A DNA stretch of 64,000 bases from Voacanga thouarsii (lineage: Eukaryota; Streptophyta; Magnoliopsida; Gentianales; Apocynaceae): positions 992,001-1,056,000 of the forward strand of contig JANUWF010001696.1 of assembly GCA_026120185.1 (NCBI GenBank), in the 5' to 3' direction. Below are positions 36,202-48,035 of the stretch, piece by piece. Both the position numbers and the translations under genes were made by a program. The notes under the pieces are model-generated. The model saw only the letters and a list, made by a program, of their open reading frames with translations, was not told the origin of the DNA and did no database searches. Every line of letters starts with the position of its first letter. Within the stretch, counting starts at the first letter, position 1.

Positions 36202-36249
36202 TTTACACAGGTGTTAATTCGTGGACGAATCATCGTCAAGAAGGAGGAA
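36202..36249 (+). pseudogene. Extreme 3' end of G1 pol
   Basis: Reads GVNSWTNHRQEGGN, matching the end of G2 pol around its PPT (SKTNPFQREGNDE). It therefore lies immediately before the expected G1 3' LTR start. It is cut at AAATG, where K3 sequence begins. The rest of pol, from the end of protease, was already missing when the Sirevirus inserted, because the Sirevirus TSD joins 19296 directly to 36202. Confidence 0.7.
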
Positions 36250-36362
36250 ATGTGCATACTTACAAAGCACGACTGGTAGCAAAAGGTTTCATCATAGTCT
36301 ATACCATGAGTTTGTCTATAACCTTTTGCTACCAGTCGTGCTTTGTAAGTATGCACATTTCC
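36246..36362. repeat. Perfect 43-bp-arm palindrome at the G1/K3 junction
   Basis: Arms 36246-36288 and 36320-36362 are exact reverse complements around a 31-base loop. The right arm and loop are ordinary K3 RT sequence (minus strand ARLVAKGYRQTHGIDYDETF). The left arm is a back-copied duplicate. Short shared words at both turn points (AACCTTTT and GGAAATG) point to microhomology-guided fold-back during repair. Confidence 0.93.
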
Positions 36363-38959
36363 CTGCATGTCTGTTTTCTTTTGAAAACCCACTTACACCC
36401 AATGGTTTTTGAACCTTTAGGTGGGTTAACTAAAGTCCAAACTTGGTTATCATACATGGATTGCATCTCATACTTCATAGCCTCTAACCATTTTCTAGAG
36501 TCAGAACTCTTAATGGCTTCTTGATAGGAAGTGGGCTCATCATTAACCATAAGCTCCACATTGTGATCGTCAATGATGAGAAATCCATATCTCTCAGGTT
36601 GTTGACGAACCCTATCAGATCTTCGAGGTCCTTGTTCTATAGATGTAGGCTCATCTTGGACTTGTGAGCCATCTAATCGAGATTCATTATTTGGTTCAGG
36701 CACTAATTGTGGCTCTTGAATCTCATCTTGATAAGGTTCAGGCACTAATTGTGGTCCTTGAATCTCATCAAGATGTATTTTACTCCCACTGATTCTTTTG
36801 GAAATAAATTCCTTTTCAAGAAAGAATCCATTTCGAGTAACAATTACTCTATTTTCTTTTGGGAGATATAATTGATATCCTTTAGTTTCTTTAGGATACC
36901 CCACAAATATGCATTTATCCGATTTAGGTGTAAGTTTATCAGATAATAAACGCTTTACATAAACTTCACAACCTTAAATCTTCAGAAATAACAAACTAGG
37001 TTGTCTTCCAGTCCATATCTCATATGGCGTTTTCTGAACCGATTTAGATGGAACTCGATTTAGTATGAATGCAACAGTCTCCAAGGCATAACCCCAAAAG
37101 GAGATTGGAAGATCAGTTTGACTCATCATTGATCGAACCATATCTAATAAAGTCCGATTTCTCCGTTCAGATACACCATTCCATTGAGGTGTTCCTGGTG
37201 GAGTTAATTGGGAAATAATTCCACAATTTTTAAGATGCTCGTCAAACTCGTGACTTAAGTATTCACCACCTCGATCCGATCGAAGTGTTTTGATACTTTT
37301 GCCAAGTTGATTTTGTACTTCATTTTGAAATTCTTTGAATTTCTGGAACGATTCAGATTTGTGTTTCATCAGATACAGGTAGCCATATCTGCTGAAATCA
37401 TCTGTAACTGTAATGAAGTACTGAAATCCTCCTCTAGCATGTGAATTCATTGGTCCACATACATCAGTATGTATTAGGCCCAATAAATCAGTTGCCCTTT
37501 CATTTTGTCTCTTGAAAGGCGCTTTAGTCATTTTGCCTAATAAACAAGAATAACATGTTTTGTAAGATTTTAAATCAAACAATTTTAGAAGCCCATCATT
37601 ATGAAGCTTTGTTATGCGTTTCTCATTTATATAGCCCAAACGACAATGCCAGAAGTAAGTCTGATTTAAATCATTGGATTTCAATCTCTTAGTATTTATA
37701 TTATAGATAGACATGTTTGAAGATCCACGAAGATTTAGAATATAGAGCCTATTCGATAATGAAGCATCTCCATAAAAAATGCCGTTTTTATTAATGGAGC
37801 AAATGTTATTCCTAATATCAAATTCAAAACCTTCTAAATCCAAACAAGAAACTGAAATAATATTCCTACTCATAGCAGGAACATAAAAACAATTGTTCAG
37901 TTCTAAAACAAGCCCACTGGGCAAAATTAATTCAAAAGTTCCTACAGCTATTGCAGCAACTTTTGCTCCATTCGCAACTCGTAGGTCCACCTCGCCTTTT
38001 GCCAAGGCTCTACTCCTTTTTAGACCCTGCACATTTACACAAATGTGAGATCCACAACCGGTATCCAATACCCATGAATCAGAAGTAGATAAATTAATTT
38101 CAATAACATAAATACCTGAAGCGGCAATCTCACTGTCCTTCTTTTTCTTTGCTTCCAAATAGAGCTTGTAATTTCTTAACCAATGTCCTTGTTCTCCACA
38201 ATGGTGGCAAGCTCCCTCCTTTGGTGTCTTGGCCTTAGGTTTGGGCTTGAACTTGGACTTTGCCTTGTCCTTACCCTTACTAGCCATGACCTTGCCCTTT
38301 TGGTTGTTCTTTTTGCCTTTCCCTTTTTGAACCATTAAAACACTAGGAGTATTCTTCTTAATGTTCAGTTCAGCTTGTTTTAGCATCCCATGCAATTCAG
38401 TAATGGATTTCTCCATATTATGCATGTTAAAATTCATGACAAACTGGTCATACTCAGCAGGTAAAGAGCCCAAGATCAAATCCGTGGCCATGTCATGATT
38501 AACAGGAGCACCAAGCTTATCAAGATGATCTAGATAGCCCTTCATTTTAAGGACATGAGCATTTGCCGAGGTGCCAAAAACCATCTTACATGCATTTAAC
38601 GCTTTGTGAGTTTCAAATCTCTCTTGTCGTGCTTGCTCTTGGAACATTTCCTTGAGATGCACAATTATGCCATATGCCTCTGCTTCTTCAAACTGTTTTT
38701 GAAGTTCAGAGTTCATGGTTGCTAGCATGAGGTAAGTAACATCGTTGGAGTCATCTTTGTGCTTACTATAAGCATCTTTTTCAGCTTTTGAGGCGTTATT
38801 TGCTGGAGCAGGGGGAATAGAATTTTCAAGAACATAGAGCCTTTTTTCTTACTTAAGAACAATTCTTAAGTTTCGTGCCCTATCAAGAAAGTTAGTCCCA
38901 CTAAGCTTGTATTTCTCAAGCACAGATCGCAATGAATTATTCCAACTGTTTGTTGCCAT
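36287..38959 (-). pseudogene. K3 gag-pol (gag, protease, integrase, partial RT)
   Basis: ATG 38959 (MATNSWNNSL) aligns with K1 gag. A TAA stop near 38851 follows; then 38728-36974 is open for 584 residues, the best-preserved coding stretch here. It includes zinc knuckle CHHCGEQGHWLRNY (C-x2-C-x4-H, but the last Cys is replaced by Tyr), protease WVLDTGCGSHIC (intact), the integrase finger WHCRLGYINEKR with CLLGK, and the core with TVTDDFSRYG, RSDRGGEYLS and SERRNRTL. A TAA replaces the Trp of the usual IWGC motif at 36971. RT follows with a one-base frameshift near 36388 and stops at YDET, before the catalytic YVDD. Confidence 0.92.
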
Positions 38960-40389
38960 TATCTACATACAAAAATATGCAAAGTAATTAATTTTTGAGA
39001 CTTTAACGAAAAACTCCCACTAAAAGCATTTAAACCTTTTGAAACTTCAACATTTTGATGTTTCTAGTGGGAAATATATATATATATATATATATATTAT
39101 AAACATTTTATTTAATCATAAGTAAGCTTTGGCTTTAATCTTGTAATTAAATAAAACTCAAATTTTAAATGAGATAGACATCAAATGTCCCGGCTAAAAA
39201 TATCTCATATAATGCCCTAGGCCCAAAACCATTTTGATAGCCCAGTTAAGTCAAACCATATCAAACATATGGAAAACTATTTTCCATCTTATCTCACTCA
39301 GATAATCAAAAGCATCCTACTTTGGTAGGAATGACCGTATGATGATCCAAGTAATAACAAGTGTTTGATTTTGGAAGGCATTTAACACTTAAATTTTTTT
39401 TCATTTTTTTTTAAAACAAAATTTGATTGTAGTAAGCAGGAAATAAACATATCAAATATGCATGCAAGACATAAATAAAAGTGACATAGCATGGTCCATA
39501 ACCTATGTTGATCATCACGAGCAAAGTGAAGATCAAGGTGGTCAATCTAGGTATATGAACTCCTTAAGCATTCTCTAATGCCTTGAGCATACTCCTCCTT
39601 GGTTGTAAATGTTGGCTGCCATCTTCTTTTACGTTGGATAGTAAAATTAAAATAATTCCTATTCTAGGAAAGCAGTACAATTTTACAACAATGAAAAACG
39701 ACACGCAGGCCGTATTTAAAAATTACAACTTAAAACAACCATAATGTAACCAGCCAATCACATTGGGATAAAACGGGCCATGCTATGCACTATTCAAAAC
39801 AATCCACAACTACAATAAAAAACACTAATGCATAACACATAACGAACAGTTAGTTGGGGTTTCAAGGGGCAATGCCCTGCGGGGTCCAAGGGGCAGCGCC
39901 CCTTGCGGGGGTCTCTGGGGCAGCGCCCCCGGAAGGAAAAACGATTTTTTCTTCTCTCATTGAATGAGATTTTGCCTTCCGATTTCTGAATATTAATCAA
40001 ATTAATGGTCAGACCCCTTAGTAAGCATCGCCGTGAAAATTCATATTACAGACAATATGCGTTCTTTTAATCATATTTATACAAATAACATATTATCATG
40101 GCCGATTAATACAAACAATTCGCAAGTATAGAACGATGGATAGCATGCTTACGATACCATATCATATTAAAACAGACCAATTTACAGACAATCTACAACT
40201 AATCTGGTCTGATCAGGCAACTAAGACGCACATATTAAACCTAATTCAGGCAGTCTGCATGCCAAGTATTCTAAAATCATAATCATGCGAACATGCTGAT
40301 ACATACCGTTTAAATTCACATATACATATCATACATGTATTCAACAATACGATTAACATAGATGAATCAACCTAATCGTTTAGCAAGTT
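38960..40389 (-). other. K3 5' leader, non-coding
   Basis: About 1.4 kb between PBS and gag ATG. Contains a (TA)n run at 39074-39098 and the triple GC hairpin cluster at 39864-39934. No credible ORF. Confidence 0.75.
39864..39934. repeat. Three GGGGCAGCGCCCC-type hairpins in tandem
   Basis: GGGGCAATGCCC, AAGGGGCAGCGCCCCTT and CTGGGGCAGCGCCCCCGG occur at about 25-base spacing, each a short perfect or near-perfect palindrome, in otherwise AT-rich leader. Strong RNA hairpins in either orientation are expected. Confidence 0.9.
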
Positions 40390-40401
40390 GCTCTGATACC
40401 A
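40390..40401 (-). other. K3 primer-binding site
   Basis: Minus-strand TGGTATCAGAGC, a perfect 12-base initiator-Met-tRNA complement, one base from the LTR. Confidence 0.95.
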
Positions 40402-40402
40402 C

Positions 40403-41930
40403 TGTTAAAATTCATGGACTCCTAAACGCGAAAAACATCCACGAATCCCTCCCGAGGACCCAAGTAAACGATTAAGAAGTTCTAAGGTTTAAGAATTACC
40501 TCTGGTTGCTGTAATCGAAATCCTTCGATTCTGATTGCGCTGTTGTACGTTTAACCTGAACAATCACCAGACGCTGTAGTATGCGAACGTCCTCTATCGG
40601 ATACACACCGCGAACTCACTCGATACCCGGGGAGTGCTAGCGCCTAGGGTTTGAGAGGTTTTTTTCCTTTCTGGTAGAGAATGGCACGAATGTTCTCAAT
40701 CGAAAAGTTGGACAATTGAAAAGACGGCTAAGGTTTTCTTAAAAACCCCCGAACCTCTTAGAGTCTAACCCTAATAATATCTTATCATATTCTAATTTAA
40801 ATTCAAATTAAATTAAAACTGATATGATAAGATCCTGTCATTATCTCGGTAATTTAACTAATTAATTTATCGAGTCGAATTCTTATAATTTGGACATTAT
40901 CCAGATACATCGAATGTGGACATATTTTCAGATTCATTGTATTTGGTAAATTTTCTAAGTATGATTAACTTAGACATATTTCCAGATTCATCAAATCTGG
41001 TCACCAGAAAAATAACCTAACAAGTTCGCTTATTGTGTGACCCTATAGGTTCATTTAACACTGGCAGTGTGCCTAAATCATATTTAAATGGCCCACAAGT
41101 TATAAGCGGTTTCTAGCAAAACATTATAACTCTCTAGGTTAAATAAAGATCGGTGATCTCTTTAAACCAAACCATAATTTTATATTTAGTCATTTTGTCA
41201 AATGATATCCAGATTAAGCATAAGGCACGGAGCATGTCATCCTTATTAAGCTTAATCAATTATTTCTTGACTTCATAGTAGACTGTTCAAACAAATGATA
41301 TCAATATCTTAGATTAATATATTTGAGCACGGCCATGCATTTTTAACAGTCTAACTTCTCAAGGGGCCCATGGATATCTTTCCCATAATTGAGAGGGACA
41401 AATTCTTTCACAATCAATCATATTCCTCTCCTTGATTTATTCTATATCCAACAGTAGTCTAATTTATTATCTGGTTAAAGACAATTTTAGACAATGTCAA
41501 AATATAGAATTTATCAAGTAGGAAACTATGATGAATTGAGGTCAAAGGACTTTCAATATTATTATGGATAGAAAGTACTTATGACATATTCCGTGAAGTA
41601 CTCTCACAGTGGGTCATGTCCAATACAATGTTCTCTAACATTTATTTATGTCTTGACTCGATATCACAAATATCCATGGCCAGTAAAACATAGCCATCAA
41701 GTCACAAACATGCTAATTTTAATTTATTATTATTCCAATAATAATAACAACCGACCAGGGACAGTTTTAGAATAGTCATTGTATTCATTGTAGGGTTTTA
41801 CTATCAAGTTACATACTTGAAGACTGCAAAACAAAATTCACTATTCATGGAAAGGAAAGCCTCATATTATTATATAAAACATAATGACAATAGTATAAGT
41901 ACAAATTGACTCTAGGGCATATCCCCAACA
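40403..41930 (-). repeat. K3 5' LTR (1528 bp)
   Basis: On the minus strand TGTTGGGGATATGCCC...TTTTAACA. The end is fixed by the PBS and the start by the switch to LTR-C sequence at 41931. Its opening resembles LTR D (TGTTGGGATGTATGCCC), so the two copia families are related. Confidence 0.9.
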
Positions 41931-44900
41931 GTATTCACATGCAAGTCCCGTAGTCCTTACCTTCGGTGCCATGTATTATTGTACTGAGATTGCAGCCTCC
42001 AGTACTCAACCGTGTATTGCCAGAATAAGTACACCGCAGCGTACTTCTGCTCAGGTATACCGCAGCATACCTAGTGTACCGTAGCACACAATCTTTTACT
42101 TGCCACCATAAGCCATGGGTCTCAATCCTGACGTCAATCACCATCGAGGTGGCAAGGAGTCAAATGCACCGAGTGTCCCTGCCCAACATCCCTTGAATGA
42201 CTTAAAATCAAGAAGCACTCGCAGACGTGGCAATTACCAGGTGCTAAACGATTAGCCAGGATGGCTCATCTCAATGTCTTGTTGCCCTGTTTGGAGTAAG
42301 ATAATCTCCAGAACTGGCTAGGTTACTTGGGGTCATCTACCTCTAACATGAGCTAGTATAAAGATCAAAGTCCTTGCTGAATACTCAACGTTAACAATAC
42401 CAACCTCGTTTGACTGATCAGGCCAGATGGTTATCTGATCTCGCAAAATTTTCAAATCAAAATATTTTTGGGGCAAAATAATATTTTTCAGAATTTGATC
42501 CCACTGACTCGCAAGTCAGATCATTATTCACACAGACTCTAAAAGTTAATCTCGTTACGAGAGATCATTTTCCAAAATCATGTTAAAACAGGATAAAGAG
42601 TTCTGTTCATACATCAAAACATGTTTCCAAGAGTATTCGGGTCATTTTCTCCATACTCGATTACAAAAGTCATTTTCCAAGAGCATTCGGATCATTTTAC
42701 CCATGCCTGATTCTAAAAGACATTTCGAGGGTATTCGGGTCATTTTACCCTTACCCGATTTAAATAGTATTCACAAGAGTTTCAATAAGGATATTTTGGT
42801 CATTTACTGAATACCTAAGTTCTAAATGTTTTCATAAAACATTCCAATAAGGACATTTGGATCATTTTCCAAATACCTAATTCCAAAAGGAACTCATTTC
42901 AAGAAAGCCATAATTCTAATCCCAAAAGAGGATTAAATTCAAAGTTTCCAAACATATTTCCATAAAATGTTCGAATAAGGGCATTCCAATCAATTTATGA
43001 ATACTCGATTCCAAAATTTACCATTTCTCAAAAATCCTAAGTATTTAATCCAAAATGACTAAATTTACAAAATTCATGCTTTAGTTATCCAATAAGGTTT
43101 CCAAGCCAATTATGATGTTCAATCGAGACCAAAATGGCATAAAAATAATTCTTGCTCATATAAACCTTAAACATGTTCAGGGATTTCCAAAATGGTATAT
43201 AACATAGCATTTCATGGAGAAACAAAGCACACTAGCTTTAGAAAGAGTTTTAGAAATCCAAGGGACTCACCTTGTGTCTAAAGCAATTCTTTCCGTTCAT
43301 GGCCGTTTTACCTTTGTTTCTACCGTTTTCGAAGTTCTGTTGGCCGTTTGTTGTTAAACCTACACCAAACATTGTTTTTGGGTCAATTCGTGTTTGGCCA
43401 AAAAATAGCCGTTGGGTAGCCGATGTCCAACCACCGTTTAGCCGACGGGGGCCGACGGTTAGCCGGTGGTTAAGGAAAACGTTCAACTTTCATTCACGTC
43501 ATTTTTCTGTCGTTTGTTCGATTCTTTCATTCCTTTTTCCACATCCTTTATACCTTTATAAACAAGGGATTCAATTCATATTTTCCCAATTATTTCATCC
43601 AAAATCACACAATTAATCTTCCTTAAATTCGTCCATATTCCAAGCAAAATTCTGAAATTTTGCAACTTTGACACATGATTTTGGTTTGGACATAATTTTC
43701 AATCCACAACTCTATTTTGGCTCTATGATATACCAAAATGACCGTAAGACTCTTAAATTTAATTTTGTACAGGCCACATTTAGAGTTTTGGTTCCAGTAA
43801 CATGCTATTGGGAAAAAACAGCCCTAGTAGTTTTCTGATTTTTAGCCCATTTCCACAAAACAACTTCACCTACTTGTGCTTCTTGATTCATAACACCTAC
43901 TTAACCCTTAATCCACTTCATTTCCCTTCAGACAACTTTAATTCTTCAGATTTTCAGGTTCAAGAAAGCCACTAAGTTCTTATGCAAATAACATATACGT
44001 AACATCAACATTAAAAAACAAATCATAATCCATTTTCTTTAACGTTTAACCCATTTTTATCCCAACTCTACCATCTTTCTTCTCAATCATGAACAACCCT
44101 TTAAATCACCATTCAAATACTCTTATTCACCATACAAAGCATAGCCTATGAATCCTTTATCCAACCGGTACACACACTTGCACACATAAAGTCTCATATA
44201 GTACACAATAATCATTTTAATCACCACAAATCTCACGTTTTCATGTTAAAATTCATATAAAAACGATCGCTGTAATGAAATCTACAACTTTAAATCTTGA
44301 AGTATAGGACTTTAAAATGTGTACAAGGTTTTTTTGGCTTGAATTTGCTCCAAGAATCTCCAACTTCTTCAAGAACACTATTTTCTCTCTCCTTTTCCAT
44401 TTTTCTCTATTTTTTCTAGCTTTTCTTTCCTTTTCCTTTCTTTTCTTCCTCTCCTTCCTTTTGTTCTTATCTTGGACGAATTTCTGGCTGTTTTACAGCC
44501 CTTTCACCACCATTCTAGGGTCCAAAGTCAACCAACATTAATTACATTGTGGGCTATCCATTTTAAAGCTAAATTCCTATTCGTGGATTTAATTTAAATG
44601 GATAATTCCAATAAGCTTTTGCAATTTAATAATCCCACAAATATTTTACTCCCCCAATGGTATTTTAACACTTGTTTTCTTCCACCACTCACACAATGCC
44701 ACACGTCCATTTTTAACCGCGATTTTCTATTTTCTTTAGAAATGACCAAAATTGAGTCCGTAATGGAAAAATATTTTATTTCACTATTCAACTCCAAAAA
44801 TTCCACTGAATCCATTGGTAACACTTAAATTATTCAATTCCATCTCTACTTGGTCAAATTTGTGGTCAAAGTCGCGGGTGCGGTCAAAATGACAAAAATA

Positions 44901-45191
44901 CCCCTGATACCCCGGGTAGCATAATTTGCACCAAAACATGCGTTTCATTGCACTGATTAATTTCTCTTTTTAGAGTATCCATAAATTCTTGTTTTTTAAT
45001 AATAATATCTTTCTAAAAATTTAGGGTACGAGTACAACAAATTCAATAATTACATCTGGATCTCGACAAAATATTATTCCACCAAAATATTCGTCTTATT
45101 ACACCGATCAACTTTTGTTTTGGACATCGGTACAAATTCTCATCCTATTACAAATAGTAGCCAATCGGAAGTGAAAAATGTGGGGTGTTAC
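41931..45191 (-). mobile_element. Long LTR, family C, minus strand, 3' end cut by K3
   Basis: Its minus-strand start is (T)GTAACACCCCACATTTTTC at 45191, typical of long gypsy LTRs. It runs leftward through a CGTCGGCTA-rich block (43390-43470), a ladder of GGTATTCGGG...TCATTTTACCC-like repeats (42610-42900) and the GTTGAGTATTCAGCAAGGAC block (near 42377), to the GCGGTATAC short repeats (42000-42090). Colinear with the plus copies at 45187 and 55820. No coding capacity. Confidence 0.85.
43802..45186. other. Unique central part of LTR C, between inverted arms
   Basis: The 5' 1.4 kb of LTR C (minus strand), present only once here apart from a scrap at 57500-57688. It includes a long pyrimidine-rich tract (about 44375-44465). 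ORFs in it are fortuitous; no gene recognised. Confidence 0.7.
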
Positions 45192-46456
45192 TAGAACTAG
45201 AACTCTAAAAACGGCATATACCAAATTAAAGTTAAGAGCCTTATGGTCATTTTGGTATATCATAGAGCCGAAATGGAGTTGTGGATTGAAAATTATGTCA
45301 AAAACAAAATCATGTGTCAAAGCTGTAAATTTTCAGATTTTGCTTGGAACATGGACGAATTTAAGGATGATAAATTGTGTGATTTGGATGAAATAATTAT
45401 GGAAATATGAAGTGAATCCCTTGTTTATGAATGGAGAAAGGATGTGGAAAAAGGAACAATGAAGGAATCGAACAAACGACAGAAAAATGACGTGAACAAA
45501 AGTTGAACGTTTTCCTTAACCATTGGCTAACCGTCGGCCTCGTCGGCTAACCGTTAGCCCCCGTCGGCTAAACGTTGGCTACCCGTCGGCTATTTTTCGA
45601 CCAAACACGAATTGACCCAAAAACGATGTTTGGTGTAGATTTAATGACAAATGGCCAACGGAACGTCAAAAACGGTAGAAACAAAGGTTAAACGGCCATG
45701 AATGGAAAGAGTTGCTTAGGACATAAGGTGAGTCTCTTGGATTTCTAAAACTCTTTCTAAAGCTAGTGTGCTTTGTCTTTCCATGAAATGATATATTATA
45801 TATCGTTTTGGAAATCCCTAAATATGTTTAAGGTTTATCTGAGCAAAAATTATTTTATGCCATTTTGGGCTTGATTGAACATTATAATTAGCTTCGAAAC
45901 CTTACTGAGTGATTAAAGCATGAATTTTGTGAATTTCATCATTTTGGATTAAATATTTGGGATTTTCAGAAAATGGTAAGTTTTGGAATTGAGTATTCAT
46001 AAATTGATTGGAATGCCCTTATTGGAACATTTTATGGAAATATGTTTGGAAACTTTGCATTTAATCATCTTTTGGGATTAGAATTCTGAATTTCTTAAAA
46101 TGAGTTCCATTTTGGAATCGGGTATTTGGAAATAATCCAAATGTCCTTATTGGAATGTATTATGAAAATCTTTGGAACTCGAGTATTCAGTAGATGACTG
46201 AAATATCCTTATTGAAACTCTTGTGAATATTTTTCAAATTGGGTAAGGGTAAAATGACCTGAATACCCTCAGAAAGTCTTTTGAAAATCGGGTATGGGTA
46301 AAATGACATGAATACCCTTGGAAATGACTTTTGTGTTCGAGTACGGGAAAAAATGACCCGGATACTCTTGGAAACACATTTTGATATGTGAACAGAACTC
46401 TTTATCTTGTTTGAACATGATTTTAGAAAATGATCTCTCGTGATGAGATTGATTTT
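45187..46456 (+). mobile_element. Long LTR, family C, plus strand (first part)
   Basis: Begins GTTACTAGAAC, equivalent to 43801 read backwards, and runs colinear with the reverse complement of 43801-42540. The first 1.4 kb of the LTR is missing. GTTAC at 45187-45191 is shared between the start of the minus copy and the first base kept in the plus copy. Includes the CGTCGGCTAACCGTT block at 45525-45595. Confidence 0.85.
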
Positions 46457-47833
46457 ACGACTTGAGTATGAGTTGGTGGTCTGACAAAGTTGGAAGCATA
46501 TACTTTGATATGCTATAGTTGAGGTTCTATTGTAGGGCCAATATACTTGCATGTTTGGTTTGTATGACTAGTTAGTTAAGACAGACTTGTAGAAGATAGT
46601 TTCTATACTATATCGCCCCTTGTGGTTGTCTGAATGATCTGAATATTCAGGGCCCTAGGAAACATGGCTTGGATGTTTGCTTTAGGGTGGCTTTCTTGGA
46701 AAGCGAAAATAATCCAGGAGGTCGTGGATCATTGGACTAGAGGCCTAAGGATGGTAGATGTCATTTAGAAAGGTGTTAGTACACTTCTTCCTCTTTAAAT
46801 GTACGTTGATGTATAGAGGGGTATTTTAGTCATTACACCCGTAGGTCGGAGACTTTACTAATGCAACATTGTCCTTGCGGTCAATATTTTCTTATGGTAA
46901 TATTAGAAAATATTTAAAATGCAAAATACAACTATTTAATGGTAAGGGTATTTTGGTTATTTTAGTAGCCAAGACGGTGTGTCTTTTGGTCCCTAGTATA
47001 GATCGTGAGTCCTAATTAAATTCGGGTTAAGGGATTGATCATAAATTAAATGGAATTATTTTATTTAAGTAGCATAATTTATTTATCGGGTTAGAATAAA
47101 ATAAAGGTCCATGACGAGAGAATTAATTAAATTGGTTTGGTGGATTAATTAATTATTCAGGGCTTTGGTCCAGTTTGAATAATTAGGGATTAACTTGGGA
47201 CTAAAATGATTTAGGCTTATTTAATTGGATTGATTTATTTGGGCTGGAAAATTATTTATTTGTTGGGCCATTGAGTTGGTTCTAACTAGAATAATTAATT
47301 AAGCCCAATAGGTTAAACCAAGAGTCCAATAGCCCAGTCCAGTTTAACCTAGGGTTTTTTATTTAGGTTAAACAGGAGGATTGGAAACAACGTTGTTACA
47401 ATTAGACACACAAGAGAGATGGCTTCTTCTCTGTGGAATAGCCAGACGTCTCTCTCTCTCTCTCTCTTTCCAAAAAATTCCCTAGCTTATTAGTTGTTCA
47501 CCAAACGGTAGTTAGGCAGGCCATATACTGGAAGACCGAGAGTTTGGTGTTCACATACATGCAAAGGCAGAGTAGGAGGCTTGTAGGAATCACATCAGAG
47601 GCTTCTACCGGCACACTTACACCGGTTGCACATTTTTGGGTACATCCAACACTTAGAACGAGGAAAAGAGATAAATTGTTAAAACCTCGGGATTGAGACA
47701 GGGCGCAACCAGCGCCGGCTAGGGCTGCCCGAGCCGACGCCGGCCCTGCCCTGGAATCCTTGTTCTCGTTTTCCAACTTTCTTATGTTTGCTTTCGCTAC
47801 GTGCTCCGTGTTTTCCCGCTTTCCATGCCTTCA
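46457..47833 (+). mobile_element. Copia LTR D, 5'-truncated copy (D1)
   Basis: Colinear with 61366-62744 of the complete solo LTR D: ACTTGAGTATGAGTTGG, AATTAATTAAGCCCAATAGG, a CT-run, a GCGCCGGCTAGG motif (47709) and the ending CCATGCCTTCA. The first 440 bases of LTR D are missing together with about 20 bases of LTR C at the left junction, so a deletion removed that side after insertion. Confidence 0.8.
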
Positions 47834-48035
47834 AATCTGACTTACGAGTCAGTGGGATCAAATTTTGAAAAATGTTATTTTGCCCCAAAACTGTTTTGAT
47901 TTGAAAATTCTATGGGATTAAATAAATGCTCTGGCCTGATCAGTCAGATGGGGTTGGTATTGTTAATGTTGAGTACTCAGTAAGGACTTTGATTTTTGTA
48001 CTAGCTCATGTTAGAGATAGATGATCTCAAGTAAC
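47834..48035 (+). mobile_element. LTR C plus strand, segment between D1 and G2
   Basis: Matches the reverse complement of about 42330-42520 (CTGACTTACGAGTCAGTGGG, GTTGAGTACTCAGTAAGGAC). It ends in GTAAC, the G2 target duplication. Confidence 0.85.

Larger units (their letters stand above)
36250..41930 (-). mobile_element. Ty1/copia element K3, 3'-truncated
   Basis: Minus-strand element with one LTR (40403-41930), perfect PBS, long leader, gag, protease, integrase and the first part of RT. It ends abruptly at the palindrome, so RT palm, RNase H, PPT and 3' LTR are missing. Gag start, LTR size and PBS resemble K1 (Tork/Angela-like). It is inserted in LTR C (right flank GTATT at 41931); no TSD can be checked because the left end is lost. 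Confidence 0.9.

Noticed and set aside
36974..38728. A 584-residue open frame that could be called an intact gene
   Set aside because: It is the gag-protease-integrase middle of copia K3, bounded by an in-frame stop on each side and lacking most of RT.
39864..39934. CRISPR-like spaced palindromes
   Set aside because: Only three units, unequal spacers, plant nuclear context and location in a retrotransposon leader.
43250..43616. ORFs over the LTR C GC-rich block
   Set aside because: Open on both strands because the repeat lacks stops; no start context or domain, and the frame is broken in the other copy.
44317..44541. Hydrophobic 74-residue ORF
   Set aside because: Product of a pyrimidine-rich tract in LTR C; low-complexity Phe/Leu/Ser runs, no homologue recognised.
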